Assembly: GCA_040702975.1 (NCBI GenBank)
Contig: CP159990.1
Span: forward strand, 1,426,001-1,490,000
Direction of reading: 5' to 3'
Length of the DNA: 64,000 nt
Origin: Roseburia hominis
GTDB lineage: Bacteria; Bacillota; Clostridia; Lachnospirales; Lachnospiraceae
Position numbers and translations under genes: made by a program. Shown here piece by piece: positions 1 to 8,150 of this stretch. Under the pieces are notes generated by a model. That model did not search any database, was not told where the DNA came from, and saw only the letters and a program-made list of their open reading frames with translations. The number at the start of each line of letters is the position of its first letter. The stretch's first letter is position 1.

Positions 1-759
1 GGAAAACTTTCTACTTTTCTTATTGAACCAAGGAAGGCTGGCGGTGTTCTTCCGTGTATTATATTTTATCATGGCGGAGGATTTTTACTAAAAGCGTCAA
101 AGGCACACTATCAGATTGCAAAATGGTACGCGGAAATGGCGAAATGTAAGGTGGTTTTTACAGATTACAGATTATTGCCCCAAAATAAGTACCCTGTTCC
201 TGTTGAAGATTGCTATTGCACCTATAAATGGATACTTAATTATGCCGATATGCTAAAAATCAATAAGGATAAAATAATTGTGGCGGGTGATAGCTCTGGA
301 GGAAACCTTGCCGCTGCGGTTGCGTTGATGTTATGGGATAGAATTCAGATTTCTCCTTTGGGAGCAATGCTAATATATCCTGTCACGGATAGACGTATGA
401 TAACGGAATCAATGAAGAAATTCACGGATACGCCTGTTTGGGACGCAAAGTTAACAGAAATGTTTTGGAAGGCATATTTAGGAAATCAAGAGCCTAAACA
501 GATTCAATATGCTTCGCCTATAGAAGCAGAATCATTGGAACATTTTCCGAATACTTATATTGAAGTGGCTGAGTTTGATAGTCTTCGTGATGAGGGAATT
601 GCCTTTGCAAAAAGGTTACGATCAGAAGGTGTTTTTACAGAATTTCATGAAGTGAAAGGTGCGTGTCATGGCTTTGAAGCAGCACTTGAAAGTAGAATTG
701 TAGAAGAATCCATGCAGAGAAGAATTCATTGGATTCAATCTGTTTTGAACAAGGATTAG
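1..759 (+). CDS. alpha/beta hydrolase (HSL/acetyl-esterase type), 5' end outside window
   Basis: The frame is open from base 1, so the start lies upstream and about 252 residues are visible. An HGGG oxyanion-hole motif (about residues 24-27 of the visible part), the nucleophile motif GDSSGG, an Asp in EFDSLRDEG and a His in ACHGF form the hormone-sensitive-lipase/acetyl-esterase signature (Abhydrolase_3). Enzymes of this family hydrolyse short-chain esters in the cytoplasm; the substrate here is unknown. An internal ATG at 136 would remove the HGGG motif and is not the start. It is the first visible gene of the cassette island and ends 32 bases before the next start. Confidence 0.9.
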   Translation, partial: GKLSTFLIEPRKAGGVLPCIIFYHGGGFLLKASKAHYQIAKWYAEMAKCKVVFTDYRLLPQNKYPVPVEDCYCTYKWILNYADMLKINKDKIIVAGDSSGGNLAAAVALMLWDRIQISPLGAMLIYPVTDRRMITESMKKFTDTPVWDAKLTEMFWKAYLGNQEPKQIQYASPIEAESLEHFPNTYIEVAEFDSLRDEGIAFAKRLRSEGVFTEFHEVKGACHGFEAALESRIVEESMQRRIHWIQSVLNKD

Positions 760-791
760 GAGAATGCGAACCCGAGATTGGAGGAAAAATA

Positions 792-1349
792 ATGAATGCA
801 GAGATAGATATACATGATGTTGTCCTGACTACAGAGCGGTTGACACTGCGGCCGTGGCAATTGTCGGATCTGGACGATTTCTATGAATATGCGTCGGTGG
901 ACGGTGTGGGTCAGATGGCGGGATGGAAACCGCATGAGAATAGAGAAGAATCGCTTGAAATACTGCACCATTTTATTGACGAAAAGAAGACCTTTGCTCT
1001 CGAATATGAGGGCAAAGTAATCGGCTCGCTGGGGATTGAACGATATAATGAAGAGAAATTCCCGGAGTTTTATGATAAGCGTTGCCGTGAAATCGGATAT
1101 GTATTGTCAAAGGAGTACTGGGGGCGTGGCCTGATGCCGGAGGCTGTGCAGAAGGTCATAGAATATCTTTTTGAAAAGGTAAAGCTGGATGTGATTTTCT
1201 GCGGACATTTTTTAAGCAACCATCAATCTGCCCGTGTACAGGAAAAATGCGGATTCCATCACTACGCCTTTGGTAAGTACGAGACAAGAATGGGGACGGT
1301 AGAAGACGAAGAGGTGAATGTGATATGGAAAGAAGAATACATGAAATAA
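792..1349 (+). CDS. GNAT family N-acetyltransferase, RimJ/RimL type
   Basis: A 185-residue Acetyltransf_3-type protein. The N-terminal TTERLTLRPWQLSDLDDFY is the usual opening of RimJ/RimL-like enzymes, and the central GYVLSKEYWGRGLMPEAV carries the acetyl-CoA pyrophosphate-binding loop (Q/R-x-x-G-x-G/A type, here WGRGLM). The start at 792 is preceded by GGAGG at 780-784; an in-frame ATG at 729 lies inside the upstream gene. It transfers acetyl from acetyl-CoA to an amine, possibly a protein N-terminus or small amine; the substrate cannot be told from sequence. The stop is followed by a spacer that contains the first copy of the 66-bp leader repeat. Confidence 0.9.
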   Translation: MNAEIDIHDVVLTTERLTLRPWQLSDLDDFYEYASVDGVGQMAGWKPHENREESLEILHHFIDEKKTFALEYEGKVIGSLGIERYNEEKFPEFYDKRCREIGYVLSKEYWGRGLMPEAVQKVIEYLFEKVKLDVIFCGHFLSNHQSARVQEKCGFHHYAFGKYETRMGTVEDEEVNVIWKEEYMK

Positions 1350-1382
1350 CGACAGAAACGACTATATGTGACAATGAAGTCG

Positions 1383-1448
1383 GATATTGCATTTTACAAT
1401 GAAGATTGTTAAAATGAAACAAACTAATAACTCGGTATTTACGAGGAG
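1383..1448 (+). repeat. 66-bp leader repeat, copy 1
   Basis: The stretch that begins GATATTGCATTTTACAATGA and runs into the ribosome-binding site of the next gene matches 12624-12689 with about eight substitutions in 66 bases. Both copies end just before the start of an unrelated small gene on the plus strand. The shared part includes AAAATGAAACAAAC and AATAACTCGG. See findings. Confidence 0.8.
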
Positions 1449-1455
1449 TTCTCAT

Positions 1456-1635
1456 ATGAATCGTTTTAAAAGATTATTGATACTTGCACTTGCGTTGACT
1501 GTCAGCGGAGGATTGGCATATATGTTTGTGCCGAATTTTGAGCCTATTAAGATGATTGTTTTTGCTATTGTAATCCTGATAGGGAGTGAAATCTTTTGCC
1601 AAATAGATAAGCTCTTACCTTATAGGAATAAATAG
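1456..1635 (+). CDS. small two-helix membrane protein, unknown function
   Basis: A 59-residue protein with a basic N-terminus (MNRFKR), a hydrophobic segment at about residues 7-27 and a second at about 33-50, ending in a basic tail (YRNK). The start at 1456 has GAGGAG at 1443-1448. Upstream in-frame ATGs at 1387 and 1399 lie inside the 66-bp leader repeat and are less likely. No family was recognised. It sits alone between two complete cassettes, with a leader repeat before it and a truncated hairpin repeat two bases after its stop. Confidence 0.55.
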   Translation: MNRFKRLLILALALTVSGGLAYMFVPNFEPIKMIVFAIVILIGSEIFCQIDKLLPYRNK

Positions 1636-1636
1636 C

Positions 1637-1655
1637 AACTTCCTATTTTTGTGAG
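1637..1655 (+). repeat. degenerate cassette-spacer repeat (R1-like)
   Basis: AACTTCCTATTTTTGTGAG begins one base after the stop codon at 1635. It keeps the TTCC-N2-TTTT start of the R1 spacer repeat but has lost the closing arm of the hairpin. It is almost the same as 9683-9700, which sits in the equivalent place after another gene. Confidence 0.4.
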
Positions 1656-1719
1656 TTGTTGAGCACTCATCAAGAAGGAATTATGGGGATAAACATTCCG
1701 CAGTGAGGGGGATAATATT

Positions 1720-2499
1720 TTGATTTTTTATTTTACCGGAAGTGGAAATTCCATGTGGATTGCTAAAGAATTAGAGGGGAAATTAAATCAAGTAGCAAAG
1801 AATATTGCTGCATATAGAGAAGAAACAGAAGTGATAACAAGCGACAAAATCATTGGATTTGTATTTCCGACTTATATGAACGATTTACCTTGGATTGCTA
1901 AAGAATTTCTTCTTAAATTAAAGGTCTCTAAAGATGCCTATTGCTTTGCCATTATGACTTCCAATCATGGAAAGAGTGGAAGAGCATTTAGTAGTATGAA
2001 TCAAGGGCTTGCCGCATCAGGAGCAGTGTTATCAGCAGCATTTAATATACAAATGCCTGGAAATTGCATTCCAAGCACTGAGGAAGAAAATCAGCAACGA
2101 CTAAAGAACGCTCCTGCGCGTATTGAAGAAGTATGTAGAGCGGTTCAAGAGCGTGCTATTAACTTCCAGATGAACAGCAAAAAGCCATCTATAGATTTTG
2201 TGAAAAAATCATATTTATATGGAACACATTCACTAAAGAGTCTGACATTACTAAAAAAATTTTCTTGCACAGAGAATTGTTCCGGCTGCGGGATATGTGC
2301 AAAAGTTTGTCCTATGGATAATATAAAAATCACCAGAAAAGGAGCAATTCATGGAAAGAATTGTGCCTCCTGTTATGCGTGTGTGCACTGGTGCCCCCAG
2401 CATGCAATTCTACCTGTCATTCCAACCTTAAAGAAACGTAAACAGTATACACACCCGGAAGTTTCAGTGAGAGCTTTAATAGAATCAAAAGACAGATGA
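1720..2499 (+). CDS. EFR1-type flavodoxin/ferredoxin fusion protein
   Basis: A 259-residue protein with an N-terminal flavodoxin-like domain (FYFTGSGNS at residues 3-11 is the FMN phosphate loop) and a C-terminal pair of [4Fe-4S] motifs, CSGCGICAKVCP and CASCYACVHWCP. This domain order defines the EFR1 family of small electron carriers found in Clostridia; it would shuttle electrons in the cytoplasm between a reductase and an unknown acceptor. The start codon is TTG at 1720, with GAGGGG at 1705-1710; the next in-frame ATG would remove the FMN loop. It is a single-gene cassette. Confidence 0.85.
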   Translation: MIFYFTGSGNSMWIAKELEGKLNQVAKNIAAYREETEVITSDKIIGFVFPTYMNDLPWIAKEFLLKLKVSKDAYCFAIMTSNHGKSGRAFSSMNQGLAASGAVLSAAFNIQMPGNCIPSTEEENQQRLKNAPARIEEVCRAVQERAINFQMNSKKPSIDFVKKSYLYGTHSLKSLTLLKKFSCTENCSGCGICAKVCPMDNIKITRKGAIHGKNCASCYACVHWCPQHAILPVIPTLKKRKQYTHPEVSVRALIESKDR

Positions 2500-2564
2500 T
2501 AAAATGAGGGGGTGGTGTAATTATTTCTTTGTTTTATTGGCGTGACAATATATTAGGTAAATAC

Positions 2565-2593
2565 AATTCCAGTTTTATGAAATGGGGAATCGG
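2565..2593 (+). repeat. cassette-spacer repeat R1
   Basis: AATTCCAGTTTTATGAAATG then GGGAATCGG. The left arm CCAGTTT is intact and the right arm is degenerate. It lies 66 bases after the EFR1 stop and about 50 bases before the original start of the flavoprotein gene whose 5' end was split by transposon copy 1. Confidence 0.7.
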
Positions 2594-2848
2594 TAGTTGT
2601 ATGAATCTGGCAAATTAATATTTTTAAAGGAGATAAAGGAAATGAAAGTGTTGGACGGCAAATTGAAGGAGACATAAACGGCGAATTATTTTTCTGATTT
2701 TTATCCCGTTGACTGCGCAGTGCAACCTGCAAATGCATTCTTCTATCAAAAACGCGGCACGCTGTTGGCAACAGGGAGACTGCTCTGAAATACAAAGAGC
2801 TGTGGAATCCATTGTGGGATCCACAGCCCATGTAAAATTCGTAATCTT

Positions 2849-3163
2849 TCAAATATTATCAGCCAGGGCAGGCAGATACACCAGGGCGGTGGCCACGGTT
2901 ACTGCGTCTACCTTCCGCATCAGACTGCGGAGCCTTTCTTCGTTCCAGAAGATATCGGAGAAATCAGATAATTCGCACCCGATATCATGGTTGGGGATGC
3001 ACAGGTAATTCCCATATTTATGCCGCCCGGCAAGGATGTGGAAGTAAGTCCCTCTCCCGCTGATTTCTGCTTCGTACTGGCCGGGAAGTTTCCGCAGCAG
3101 CGTAAGTTTTCCAGTCCAGCATTCTTTCCGTGAACCGTGCCTGAGAATACAGGTGTATTCCAT
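2849..3163 (-). CDS. small transposon accessory protein
   Basis: The fourth gene of the transposon, 104 residues from an ATG at 3163 with AAGGAAGGAGG upstream. It has no recognised catalytic motif. Central ISGRGTYFHILAGRHKYGNYL and the CELSDFSDIFWNEERL segment look like a compact globular domain; from memory it resembles the short DUF6618-type proteins carried by such elements, but this cannot be confirmed here. It starts 20 bases after the ATPase stop and would be co-translated with it. A role in transposition, target choice or regulation is only inferred from its conserved place in the element. Confidence 0.6.
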   Translation of the reverse strand: MEYTCILRHGSRKECWTGKLTLLRKLPGQYEAEISGRGTYFHILAGRHKYGNYLCIPNHDIGCELSDFSDIFWNEERLRSLMRKVDAVTVATALVYLPALADNI

Positions 3164-3182
3164 AAACAGTACCCCTCCTTCC

Positions 3183-3989
3183 TTAGCCGAGGTTCTGGCT
3201 GCTGACGGAAGCCAGGATGACCTCTGTATCAATGACCTTCTTTTCCATCTGTGCCCCAAGTGTCAGCGCGTTGGTCATCAGGTTATCAACAAGCCTGGGA
3301 CTGCCCTGGGAGTGGCTGTGGACAGCACACAGGGCTGCATGGTCAATAATGGAGGAAGCTCCGCCAGCACAGGCGATCTTGTGGAGGACATACTGCCCGA
3401 CTTCCGAATCGGAGAGCCCGGAGAAGTTATAGTGGACGGTAACACGCTGCCGCAGTGCCTCATGGACGGGCTTTTTGAGCGTATTGTTCAGATGGGGCTC
3501 CCCACAGAGTATGAGAGTAAAGCAGTTGAGGGAATCATAGCCGTAATTCATGAGCATCTTGATATCCTCCAGAATGCCGGTAGAGAGATACTGTGCCTCA
3601 TCGATGGCAAGGAGGAGGGGCTGCTTCTTTTCACGGTAGAGATAGAGGACCTGCTCCTGGATCGCCCGGAACATGCCGGGTTTGCCGCCTTTGGGTTCTA
3701 TACCAAGCGTAGAACAGAACTGGCGGTAGAACTCCATGACACTGACGGTAGAGAGGCAGAGATACTCCATGTGGTAAAGATTCGGGTTCAGGCTTTTGGC
3801 AAAACAGCGCAGTGCGAAGGACTTGCCCATGCCGGGGCGTGCGGTGAACAGCCCGATGCCCCTGGTATCCTTGAGGTAGTCCAGCCGTGAGAGCATCTCC
3901 GAGATGTCTTTCGAGAGGAAACGGTCCTTCTCAGAGGCCATCTGTTTGTCAAAAGGGTTGAAGGCCAGCCCATAGTAAGTGCGGAACAT
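3183..3989 (-). CDS. transposition ATPase, ExeA/TniB/TnsC-like AAA protein
   Basis: A 268-residue AAA protein that opens FRTYYGLAFNPFDK as ExeA-family proteins do. Walker A is ARPGMGKS (about residues 50-57) and Walker B is LLLAIDEAQ (about 125-133); RQRV near residue 198 is a possible arginine-finger region. In Tn7-, Tn5053- and Mu-type elements such ATPases bind target DNA, recruit the DDE transposase and give target immunity. Its ATG overlaps the transposase stop by one base (TGATG), so translation is probably coupled. The amino-acid sequence is identical in the second copy. Confidence 0.85.
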   Translation of the reverse strand: MFRTYYGLAFNPFDKQMASEKDRFLSKDISEMLSRLDYLKDTRGIGLFTARPGMGKSFALRCFAKSLNPNLYHMEYLCLSTVSVMEFYRQFCSTLGIEPKGGKPGMFRAIQEQVLYLYREKKQPLLLAIDEAQYLSTGILEDIKMLMNYGYDSLNCFTLILCGEPHLNNTLKKPVHEALRQRVTVHYNFSGLSDSEVGQYVLHKIACAGGASSIIDHAALCAVHSHSQGSPRLVDNLMTNALTLGAQMEKKVIDTEVILASVSSQNLG

Positions 3990-5257
3990 CAGCAGGCACC
4001 TCCTATCTTTGAATAATCAATAGAAGGGGTGTTGTTACGTTTTGTCCTGCAGTTTTCATTTTTATCTGTCGGCCGGATGGGATAATGCTCCCCCTCATAA
4101 AGGATGTAGGCAGAGGACATATCGTCGGGAAGGAAGCGGATCTCAACTTTGGATGAGATGAACTGCATGGGGACGTCATAGGAGACCTTGTCGATGGAGA
4201 CAGTGGAATCCTTATTCACCTTCCTGTTGATGCGGTTTAAGAAACATTCCTCCAGCCATTCCCTGGACTTTGGCATCTGTATGGCACAGCGCGTCTTCTG
4301 GTAACGTTCCATGGGGGTACAGCCGATGCCGGAATGCATGGAAGTATTGTAGGTGCGGATATAGTCCCGCAGGAGGGAATTGAACTGTGCCAGGGACGTG
4401 ATGGAATCCATGTCCAGCGTATAAAGCCAGGTCTCCTTGAATGTCCTGAACTGGCGTTCGATCTTGGCCTTGCTGGCGCCGTCCCGCACTTTTGTATGAA
4501 GGAGGACCGTGCCGATGGAGCCGCAGATCAGGGAGAGCTGTTCATTTGAGTAGCTGCAGCCATTGTCGACATAGAGTTTCGCCGGAATGCCGTGGGAGGC
4601 AACTGCGTTTTTTAAAACTTTCTGGAAGTTATAGGCGTTATCGTTATAAAAAAGGCCGCCGCCCACCAGGAAACGCGAGTGGTCATCAATGATCATAATG
4701 CAGTAAACCCTCCTGCGCTGCCCGCCTTCCGTGATATAAGGGAGGTAACAGGTATCCGCCTGCCACATTTTCCCAAAGGCATCTTCCTCAAAAGCTTTCC
4801 TGTCCCTCATAGATGGATTGCGCGCCGACTTCAGGTCATGCTTTTTCACGAAGCGCTGGACGGCGCAGACGCTGACAGAGGCGGGGATAAAAGCTTCCTC
4901 CACAAGATGGCGGTGGATCTGGGTTGCGTTTAAGCGTGGGAAAGCCTCTTTCAGCCGGTAGATCTCTTCAATGGCCGTGTCCGGCAAGGCGCGTGTGGAG
5001 CCTTTGTCGGAACGTTCCCGGGGCATGAGCGCGTCAATGCCGCCATTCTGGTAAAGAGAGGCCCACTTGCTGAGGGTCTTGGGGCTGTACTGGAATACAG
5101 AGCCGTCAGGCAGGGTGAGGGGTTTTTCCGTTACCCGCTGGTAATAGGCGTTTCTGGACGCATCCGGATAAAGGCCATGGATGACCGGTGCAATGAGTGC
5201 GAGCCGGAACTGTGCCATAGCAGATGCGTCTGAAAAGTTTTTGGTGTTGTAATGCAT
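3989..5257 (-). CDS. DDE (rve) integrase/transposase of the transposon
   Basis: A 422-residue transposase: an N-terminal winged-helix region (residues about 40-150, with TLSKWASLYQNGGIDAL as a likely helix-turn-helix), the rve catalytic core with D in MWQADTCYL, D in LYVDNGCSYSNEQ and E in KIERQFRTFKETW, then a Mu-type C-terminal beta-barrel region (DSTVSIDKVSYDVP). It cuts the transposon ends and joins them to target DNA. AAAGGAGG lies just before the ATG at 5257. Its pairing with an ExeA-like ATPase places it near TniA/TnsB rather than near single-gene insertion sequences. Confidence 0.9.
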   Translation of the reverse strand: MHYNTKNFSDASAMAQFRLALIAPVIHGLYPDASRNAYYQRVTEKPLTLPDGSVFQYSPKTLSKWASLYQNGGIDALMPRERSDKGSTRALPDTAIEEIYRLKEAFPRLNATQIHRHLVEEAFIPASVSVCAVQRFVKKHDLKSARNPSMRDRKAFEEDAFGKMWQADTCYLPYITEGGQRRRVYCIMIIDDHSRFLVGGGLFYNDNAYNFQKVLKNAVASHGIPAKLYVDNGCSYSNEQLSLICGSIGTVLLHTKVRDGASKAKIERQFRTFKETWLYTLDMDSITSLAQFNSLLRDYIRTYNTSMHSGIGCTPMERYQKTRCAIQMPKSREWLEECFLNRINRKVNKDSTVSIDKVSYDVPMQFISSKVEIRFLPDDMSSAYILYEGEHYPIRPTDKNENCRTKRNNTPSIDYSKIGGAC

Positions 5258-5346
5258 AAAAAAATCCTCCTTTACTGTTTTCTATCAGCATATAGGAAGA
5301 ACAGCCTGGAGACCATCCCTGTGTTATGTGGTGTCTGGGAAACGGT

Positions 5347-5940
5347 TCAGGGGCCGAACTGCTGTTGGCAGTAAGCCGCCGGATTTCTGTGGGACTGGAG
5401 GAAGGAGACAGAGAAGCGGCGGACAAAACCGGATGCAAAGCCGGAATAAGCGGGCATCCGAAAAAGGCCTTTCAGGAAAGAGAGGCCGGAGGACTCCCTG
5501 GAAGAGAGAAGGCCCAGCCACTCTTCCTTCTGCTTTTTGAACAGGGAAAGCCAATGGTAGAGCTGGTTTTGGTTAATACAGAAGCGTGCGCAGATTTTTT
5601 CTACGGAAGCAAGCCGAAGGAAATATTCCGCCAGGACACGGAGGATAAAGAAAAGGCCGTAGGAGGAATAAGGGATGATGAAATCCGGAAGGATGGCATG
5701 GGTATGGCCGCAGGAACAGACAAGGCGCAGGATACAGAGGCTGTGCCAGACAGGCTTTCCACCAACGAAATCAGCCAGGGAACGTTCATAATAGGCATGG
5801 ACGGAACAAGCTCCCTTTGCCCCACAACAGGGGCAGGTCTGTAGTTCAGGCCGGAAACCGTCCATGAAGGAGTCAAAAAGCTTTTTTGATGAAGATTTTA
5901 TACGAATTAACTTGCAAAACAGGGAATTATTTCTTATCAT
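5347..5940 (-). CDS. DUF6431-type zinc-ribbon protein of the transposon
   Basis: About 197 residues from the ATG at 5940. The frame is open further upstream, with ATGs as far as 6132, and the start is not certain because no strong ribosome-binding site is visible at either. Two metal-binding clusters, CPCCGAKGAC and CSCGHTHAILPD, lie in the first half, followed by a helix-turn-helix-like stretch (SVEKICARFCINQNQLYHWL). This is the layout of DUF6431 proteins, which accompany DDE/ExeA transposons in Lachnospiraceae (family name from memory). Zinc fingers plus HTH suggest end or target recognition. It is the first gene of the element's leftward operon, 90 bases ahead of the transposase. Confidence 0.65.
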   Translation of the reverse strand: MIRNNSLFCKLIRIKSSSKKLFDSFMDGFRPELQTCPCCGAKGACSVHAYYERSLADFVGGKPVWHSLCILRLVCSCGHTHAILPDFIIPYSSYGLFFILRVLAEYFLRLASVEKICARFCINQNQLYHWLSLFKKQKEEWLGLLSSRESSGLSFLKGLFRMPAYSGFASGFVRRFSVSFLQSHRNPAAYCQQQFGP

Positions 5941-6208
5941 AATAAATGTCAGTGATGCCAAAGCCTCATGAGTGGGACATGATCCCGTATATGGCAGGTA
6001 TGCTGGTGTATGAGAGAAAGAACGAACTGTAGGAGGGGCTGTTCTTTCTCTTTTTTGTTCCATAAAAACTATACTGGAATAGAGCAGGATGGTCAAGATA
6101 AAAGTGTGCTGTTTTTTACTGCACGCTGACATAGATAATAATTAAATGTTGAGATTTTAATTTGCTGTATTTGTGCAGGAGACAGGAACTTTAATTTGCT
6201 GGCTGACA

Positions 6209-6844
6209 ATGAAAGTAATAGCGATAAATGGAAGTCCCAGGAAAAGATGGAATACAGCCCAACTATTGCAGCAGGCACTCAAAGGGGCAGAATCAGTTGG
6301 AGCAGAAACGGAATTTATTAATTTGTACGATTTGAAATATCGGGGCTGCGTTAGTTGTTTTGGATGCAAACGCAAAGATGCTGTTCCGTGTAAATGTTAT
6401 ATGAAAGATGATTTAACTTCCGCACTTGAAAAGGTGCATAATGCAGACGCTCTTTTATTGGGGAGTCCGATTTACTTTGGTGACATTACTGGGCAGATGC
6501 GTTGTTTCCTGGAACGTCTGTCCTTCCCTGCCATGACCTACGATGATTATGGAAAACAGCTTTATAACGGACAAATAAATGTTGCATTTTTCTTTACTAT
6601 GAATGTTGGTGATGAATATGCGGAAATGTATAAGTCGGTTTTTGAGAACAACACTAATTTATTAAAAAAATTTGGCGGAATGACGGAATATTATCTGGCT
6701 ACAGATACACTTCAATTTGATGATTATTCTAAATTCCAAACGGGACAGTTTGATGAAAATGCTAAACGTCAACGTCATGAGGAGCAGTTTCCGAAGGATT
6801 TAGAGAATGCATTTGAGATTGGTAAGCGATTAGTGAGCAAATAA
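6209..6844 (+). CDS. NAD(P)H-dependent FMN reductase / flavodoxin-fold oxidoreductase
   Basis: A 211-residue FMN_red-type protein that opens MKVIAINGSPRKRWNT, the FMN phosphate-binding loop, with a GCVSCFGCK motif common in iron-sulfur-flavoprotein relatives and LLGSPIYFGDITGQM as the flavin ring loop. It reduces FMN or quinone-like acceptors with NAD(P)H. The start at 6209 is the first base of the target duplication: transposon copy 1 inserted at codon 3, and the duplicated ATGAAAG rebuilt an intact start. The original ribosome-binding site (AAGGAGATAAAGG, 2629-2641) is now 3.5 kb away, so expression is probably reduced or read from the transposon end. Confidence 0.88.
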   Translation: MKVIAINGSPRKRWNTAQLLQQALKGAESVGAETEFINLYDLKYRGCVSCFGCKRKDAVPCKCYMKDDLTSALEKVHNADALLLGSPIYFGDITGQMRCFLERLSFPAMTYDDYGKQLYNGQINVAFFFTMNVGDEYAEMYKSVFENNTNLLKKFGGMTEYYLATDTLQFDDYSKFQTGQFDENAKRQRHEEQFPKDLENAFEIGKRLVSK

Positions 6845-6846
6845 AC

Positions 6847-6934
6847 AGCTTCCGGCTTTTCGGAGAGTTGGAAGCAACAGAAGATTAGATGTTTCACGAA
6901 CTGGAAAATCGGAATTGGAAAAGGAGATAAACGG
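6847..6934 (+). repeat. cassette-spacer repeat R1, with a second hairpin
   Basis: The spacer starts three bases after the stop. First comes a short hairpin TTCCGGCTTTTCGGAG (6850-6865), then the R1 core GTTTCACGAACTGG with AAAATCGG (6891-6912), then AAGGAGATAAACGG (6921-6934). This is one of the two copies in which hairpin, AATCGG box and AAGGAGATA box are all present in order. Confidence 0.75.
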
Positions 6935-6936
6935 AC

Positions 6937-7080
6937 ATGAAAAAGAAAAACAGCTATATAGAGAATATTTACCGTGTTAATTTAGGAGTACGCAGAGATA
7001 CCTTTATAAAAATGTTTGGCCATTTACCCAAACGGCCATGGGACAACAGAAGGAGTGATAAGTGTGAAACTGTTATTTAA
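6937..7080 (+). CDS. short ORF in a cassette leader, unknown
   Basis: A 47-codon frame from ATG 6937, opening MKKKNSYIENIYRVNLGVRR, directly behind the R1 ribosome-binding site AAGGAGATAAACGG. Its last 17 bases overlap the start of the LURP-one gene in another frame. No family was recognised. It could be a remnant of the 5' part of a lost cassette gene or a translated leader that couples to the next gene. Confidence 0.35.
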   Translation: MKKKNSYIENIYRVNLGVRRDTFIKMFGHLPKRPWDNRRSDKCETVI

Positions 7081-7537
7081 ACAAAGGTTTTTTTCGTGGT
7101 TTGACAGCTACGATATTTATAACGAGGCTGGCGAAACCGTCTATGTCGTAAGAGGTCAGCTTTCTTGGGGACACTGTCTTAAGATCTTTGATACAAACGG
7201 TTATGAGATTGGAACGGTTAAAGAGCGCGTCTTTACCTTCCTGCCGAAGTTTGAGATGTATATGGGCCAGCAGTATATCGGCTGCATCAGCAAGGAGTTC
7301 TCTTTATTCAAACCCCAATACAATATTGACTGCAACGGCTGGCATATTGAAGGTAATTTTTTTGAGTGGGATTATAGTATCATCGGCGCAAACGGGCAAC
7401 CGGTAGCCACTGTGTCAAAGGAATTGTTTAATTGGACAGATACCTATACAATCAATGTTTATAATCCGCAGGATGCCATTTATGCGCTTATGTTGGTGCT
7501 TGCAATCGATGCCGAAAAATGTTCAAGGAATGATTGA
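7064..7537 (+). CDS. LURP-one-related (YxjI-like) protein
   Basis: A 157-residue beta-rich protein (MKLLFKQRFFSWFDSYDIYN...) that matches the LURP-one/YxjI family: repeated strands with YDIYNEAGETVYVVRGQLSWGHCLKIFD and FEWDYSIIGANGQPVATVSKE, fold related to tubby C-terminal domains. The start is GTG at 7064, with AAGGAG at 7050-7055; the frame is open back to 7016 but that stretch lies in the upstream short ORF. Function is unknown for bacterial members; a membrane-lipid-associated role is proposed for tubby-like folds. It has no R1 repeat between it and the following gene. Confidence 0.75.
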   Translation: MKLLFKQRFFSWFDSYDIYNEAGETVYVVRGQLSWGHCLKIFDTNGYEIGTVKERVFTFLPKFEMYMGQQYIGCISKEFSLFKPQYNIDCNGWHIEGNFFEWDYSIIGANGQPVATVSKELFNWTDTYTINVYNPQDAIYALMLVLAIDAEKCSRND

Positions 7538-7586
7538 GATGCCGAAGTATGAGATAAACATTGATTTATGGAGGTAAGCAGTTACC

Positions 7587-8141
7587 ATGTATATTAATAC
7601 CATGATTATAAAAGATAAAAAAGATAGGGAGATAATTCTTAGAACTGCTGAGGAAAATGATGCTGAGAAGTTAATAGATTATTTAAAAATTACAGCAGCC
7701 GAAACACCATTTTTGATTCGTGAACCTGATGAAATAACATTGTCAATAAAACAAGAACAAGACTTTATAAGGACTAAAAAGGATAGCGAGAATGAATTAT
7801 TACTGATTGCTGAAATCGGAGGCAGACATATAGGGAATTGTTCTCTAATGAGTATTGGAGGATATAAAAGATATAGGCATAGATGTGATATTGCGATTGC
7901 GCTATATAAAGAATATTGCGGCTTAGGAATTGGAAAAGCAATGTTGGAAACTGTTTTAGATATTGCTGAAAAGGCTGGATATGAACAGGCGGAACTTGAG
8001 GTGATTGTGGATAATAAACCTGCGATAGCTTTATATGAGAAACTTGGATTTAAAATATATGGAACCTTTCCAGATAACATGAAGTATGAAGATGGTTCAT
8101 ATGTTGATGCGTATTGGATGATGAAAAAGCTTGGAATTTAA
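7587..8141 (+). CDS. GNAT family N-acetyltransferase
   Basis: A 184-residue acetyltransferase. DIAIALYKEYCGLGIGKAMLE holds motif A with the acetyl-CoA loop (CGLGIG), and DNKPAIALYEKLGFKIYGTFP is the C-terminal motif B typical of Acetyltransf_1 enzymes. ATG 7587 is preceded by GGAGGTAAG at 7570-7578. The substrate is unknown. The stop at 8141 is followed nine bases later by an R1 spacer repeat. Confidence 0.9.
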   Translation: MYINTMIIKDKKDREIILRTAEENDAEKLIDYLKITAAETPFLIREPDEITLSIKQEQDFIRTKKDSENELLLIAEIGGRHIGNCSLMSIGGYKRYRHRCDIAIALYKEYCGLGIGKAMLETVLDIAEKAGYEQAELEVIVDNKPAIALYEKLGFKIYGTFPDNMKYEDGSYVDAYWMMKKLGI

Positions 8142-8150
8142 ATCAAATAA

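Larger units (their letters stand above)
2649..6208 (-). mobile_element. Tn7/Mu-superfamily-like transposon with DDE transposase, AAA ATPase, DUF6431 protein and small protein, copy 1
   Basis: This 3,560-bp element begins TGTTGGACGG and ends GGCTGACA, giving 5'-TG...CA-3' ends. The limits come from comparison with the second copy (13938-17497), where identity stops at exactly these bases; I saw one substitution (2824) between the copies. The 7-bp repeat ATGAAAG flanks the element directly (2642-2648 and 6209-6215, allowing for the shared A) and is read as the target duplication. The ends carry repeated GCAAATTRAA-type motifs: one plus a GCGAATT variant at the left end, and two at the right end about 36 bp apart. 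This resembles the multi-site ends of Tn7/Mu-type elements. All four genes read leftward. Confidence 0.9.

Noticed and set aside
2651..2690. Similarity of the transposon left end (GAAGGAGACATAAACGG) to the R1 ribosome-binding box (AAGGAGATAAACGG)
   Set aside because: It is limited to a purine-rich Shine-Dalgarno-like stretch, and the surrounding bases do not match R1, so it is taken as chance, although a common origin was considered.
3153..3890. 245-codon open frame antisense to the transposon ATPase (and its copy at 14442-15179)
   Set aside because: It lies wholly opposite a gene with clear Walker motifs, has no family features and arises from the high-GC codon pattern of the transposon.
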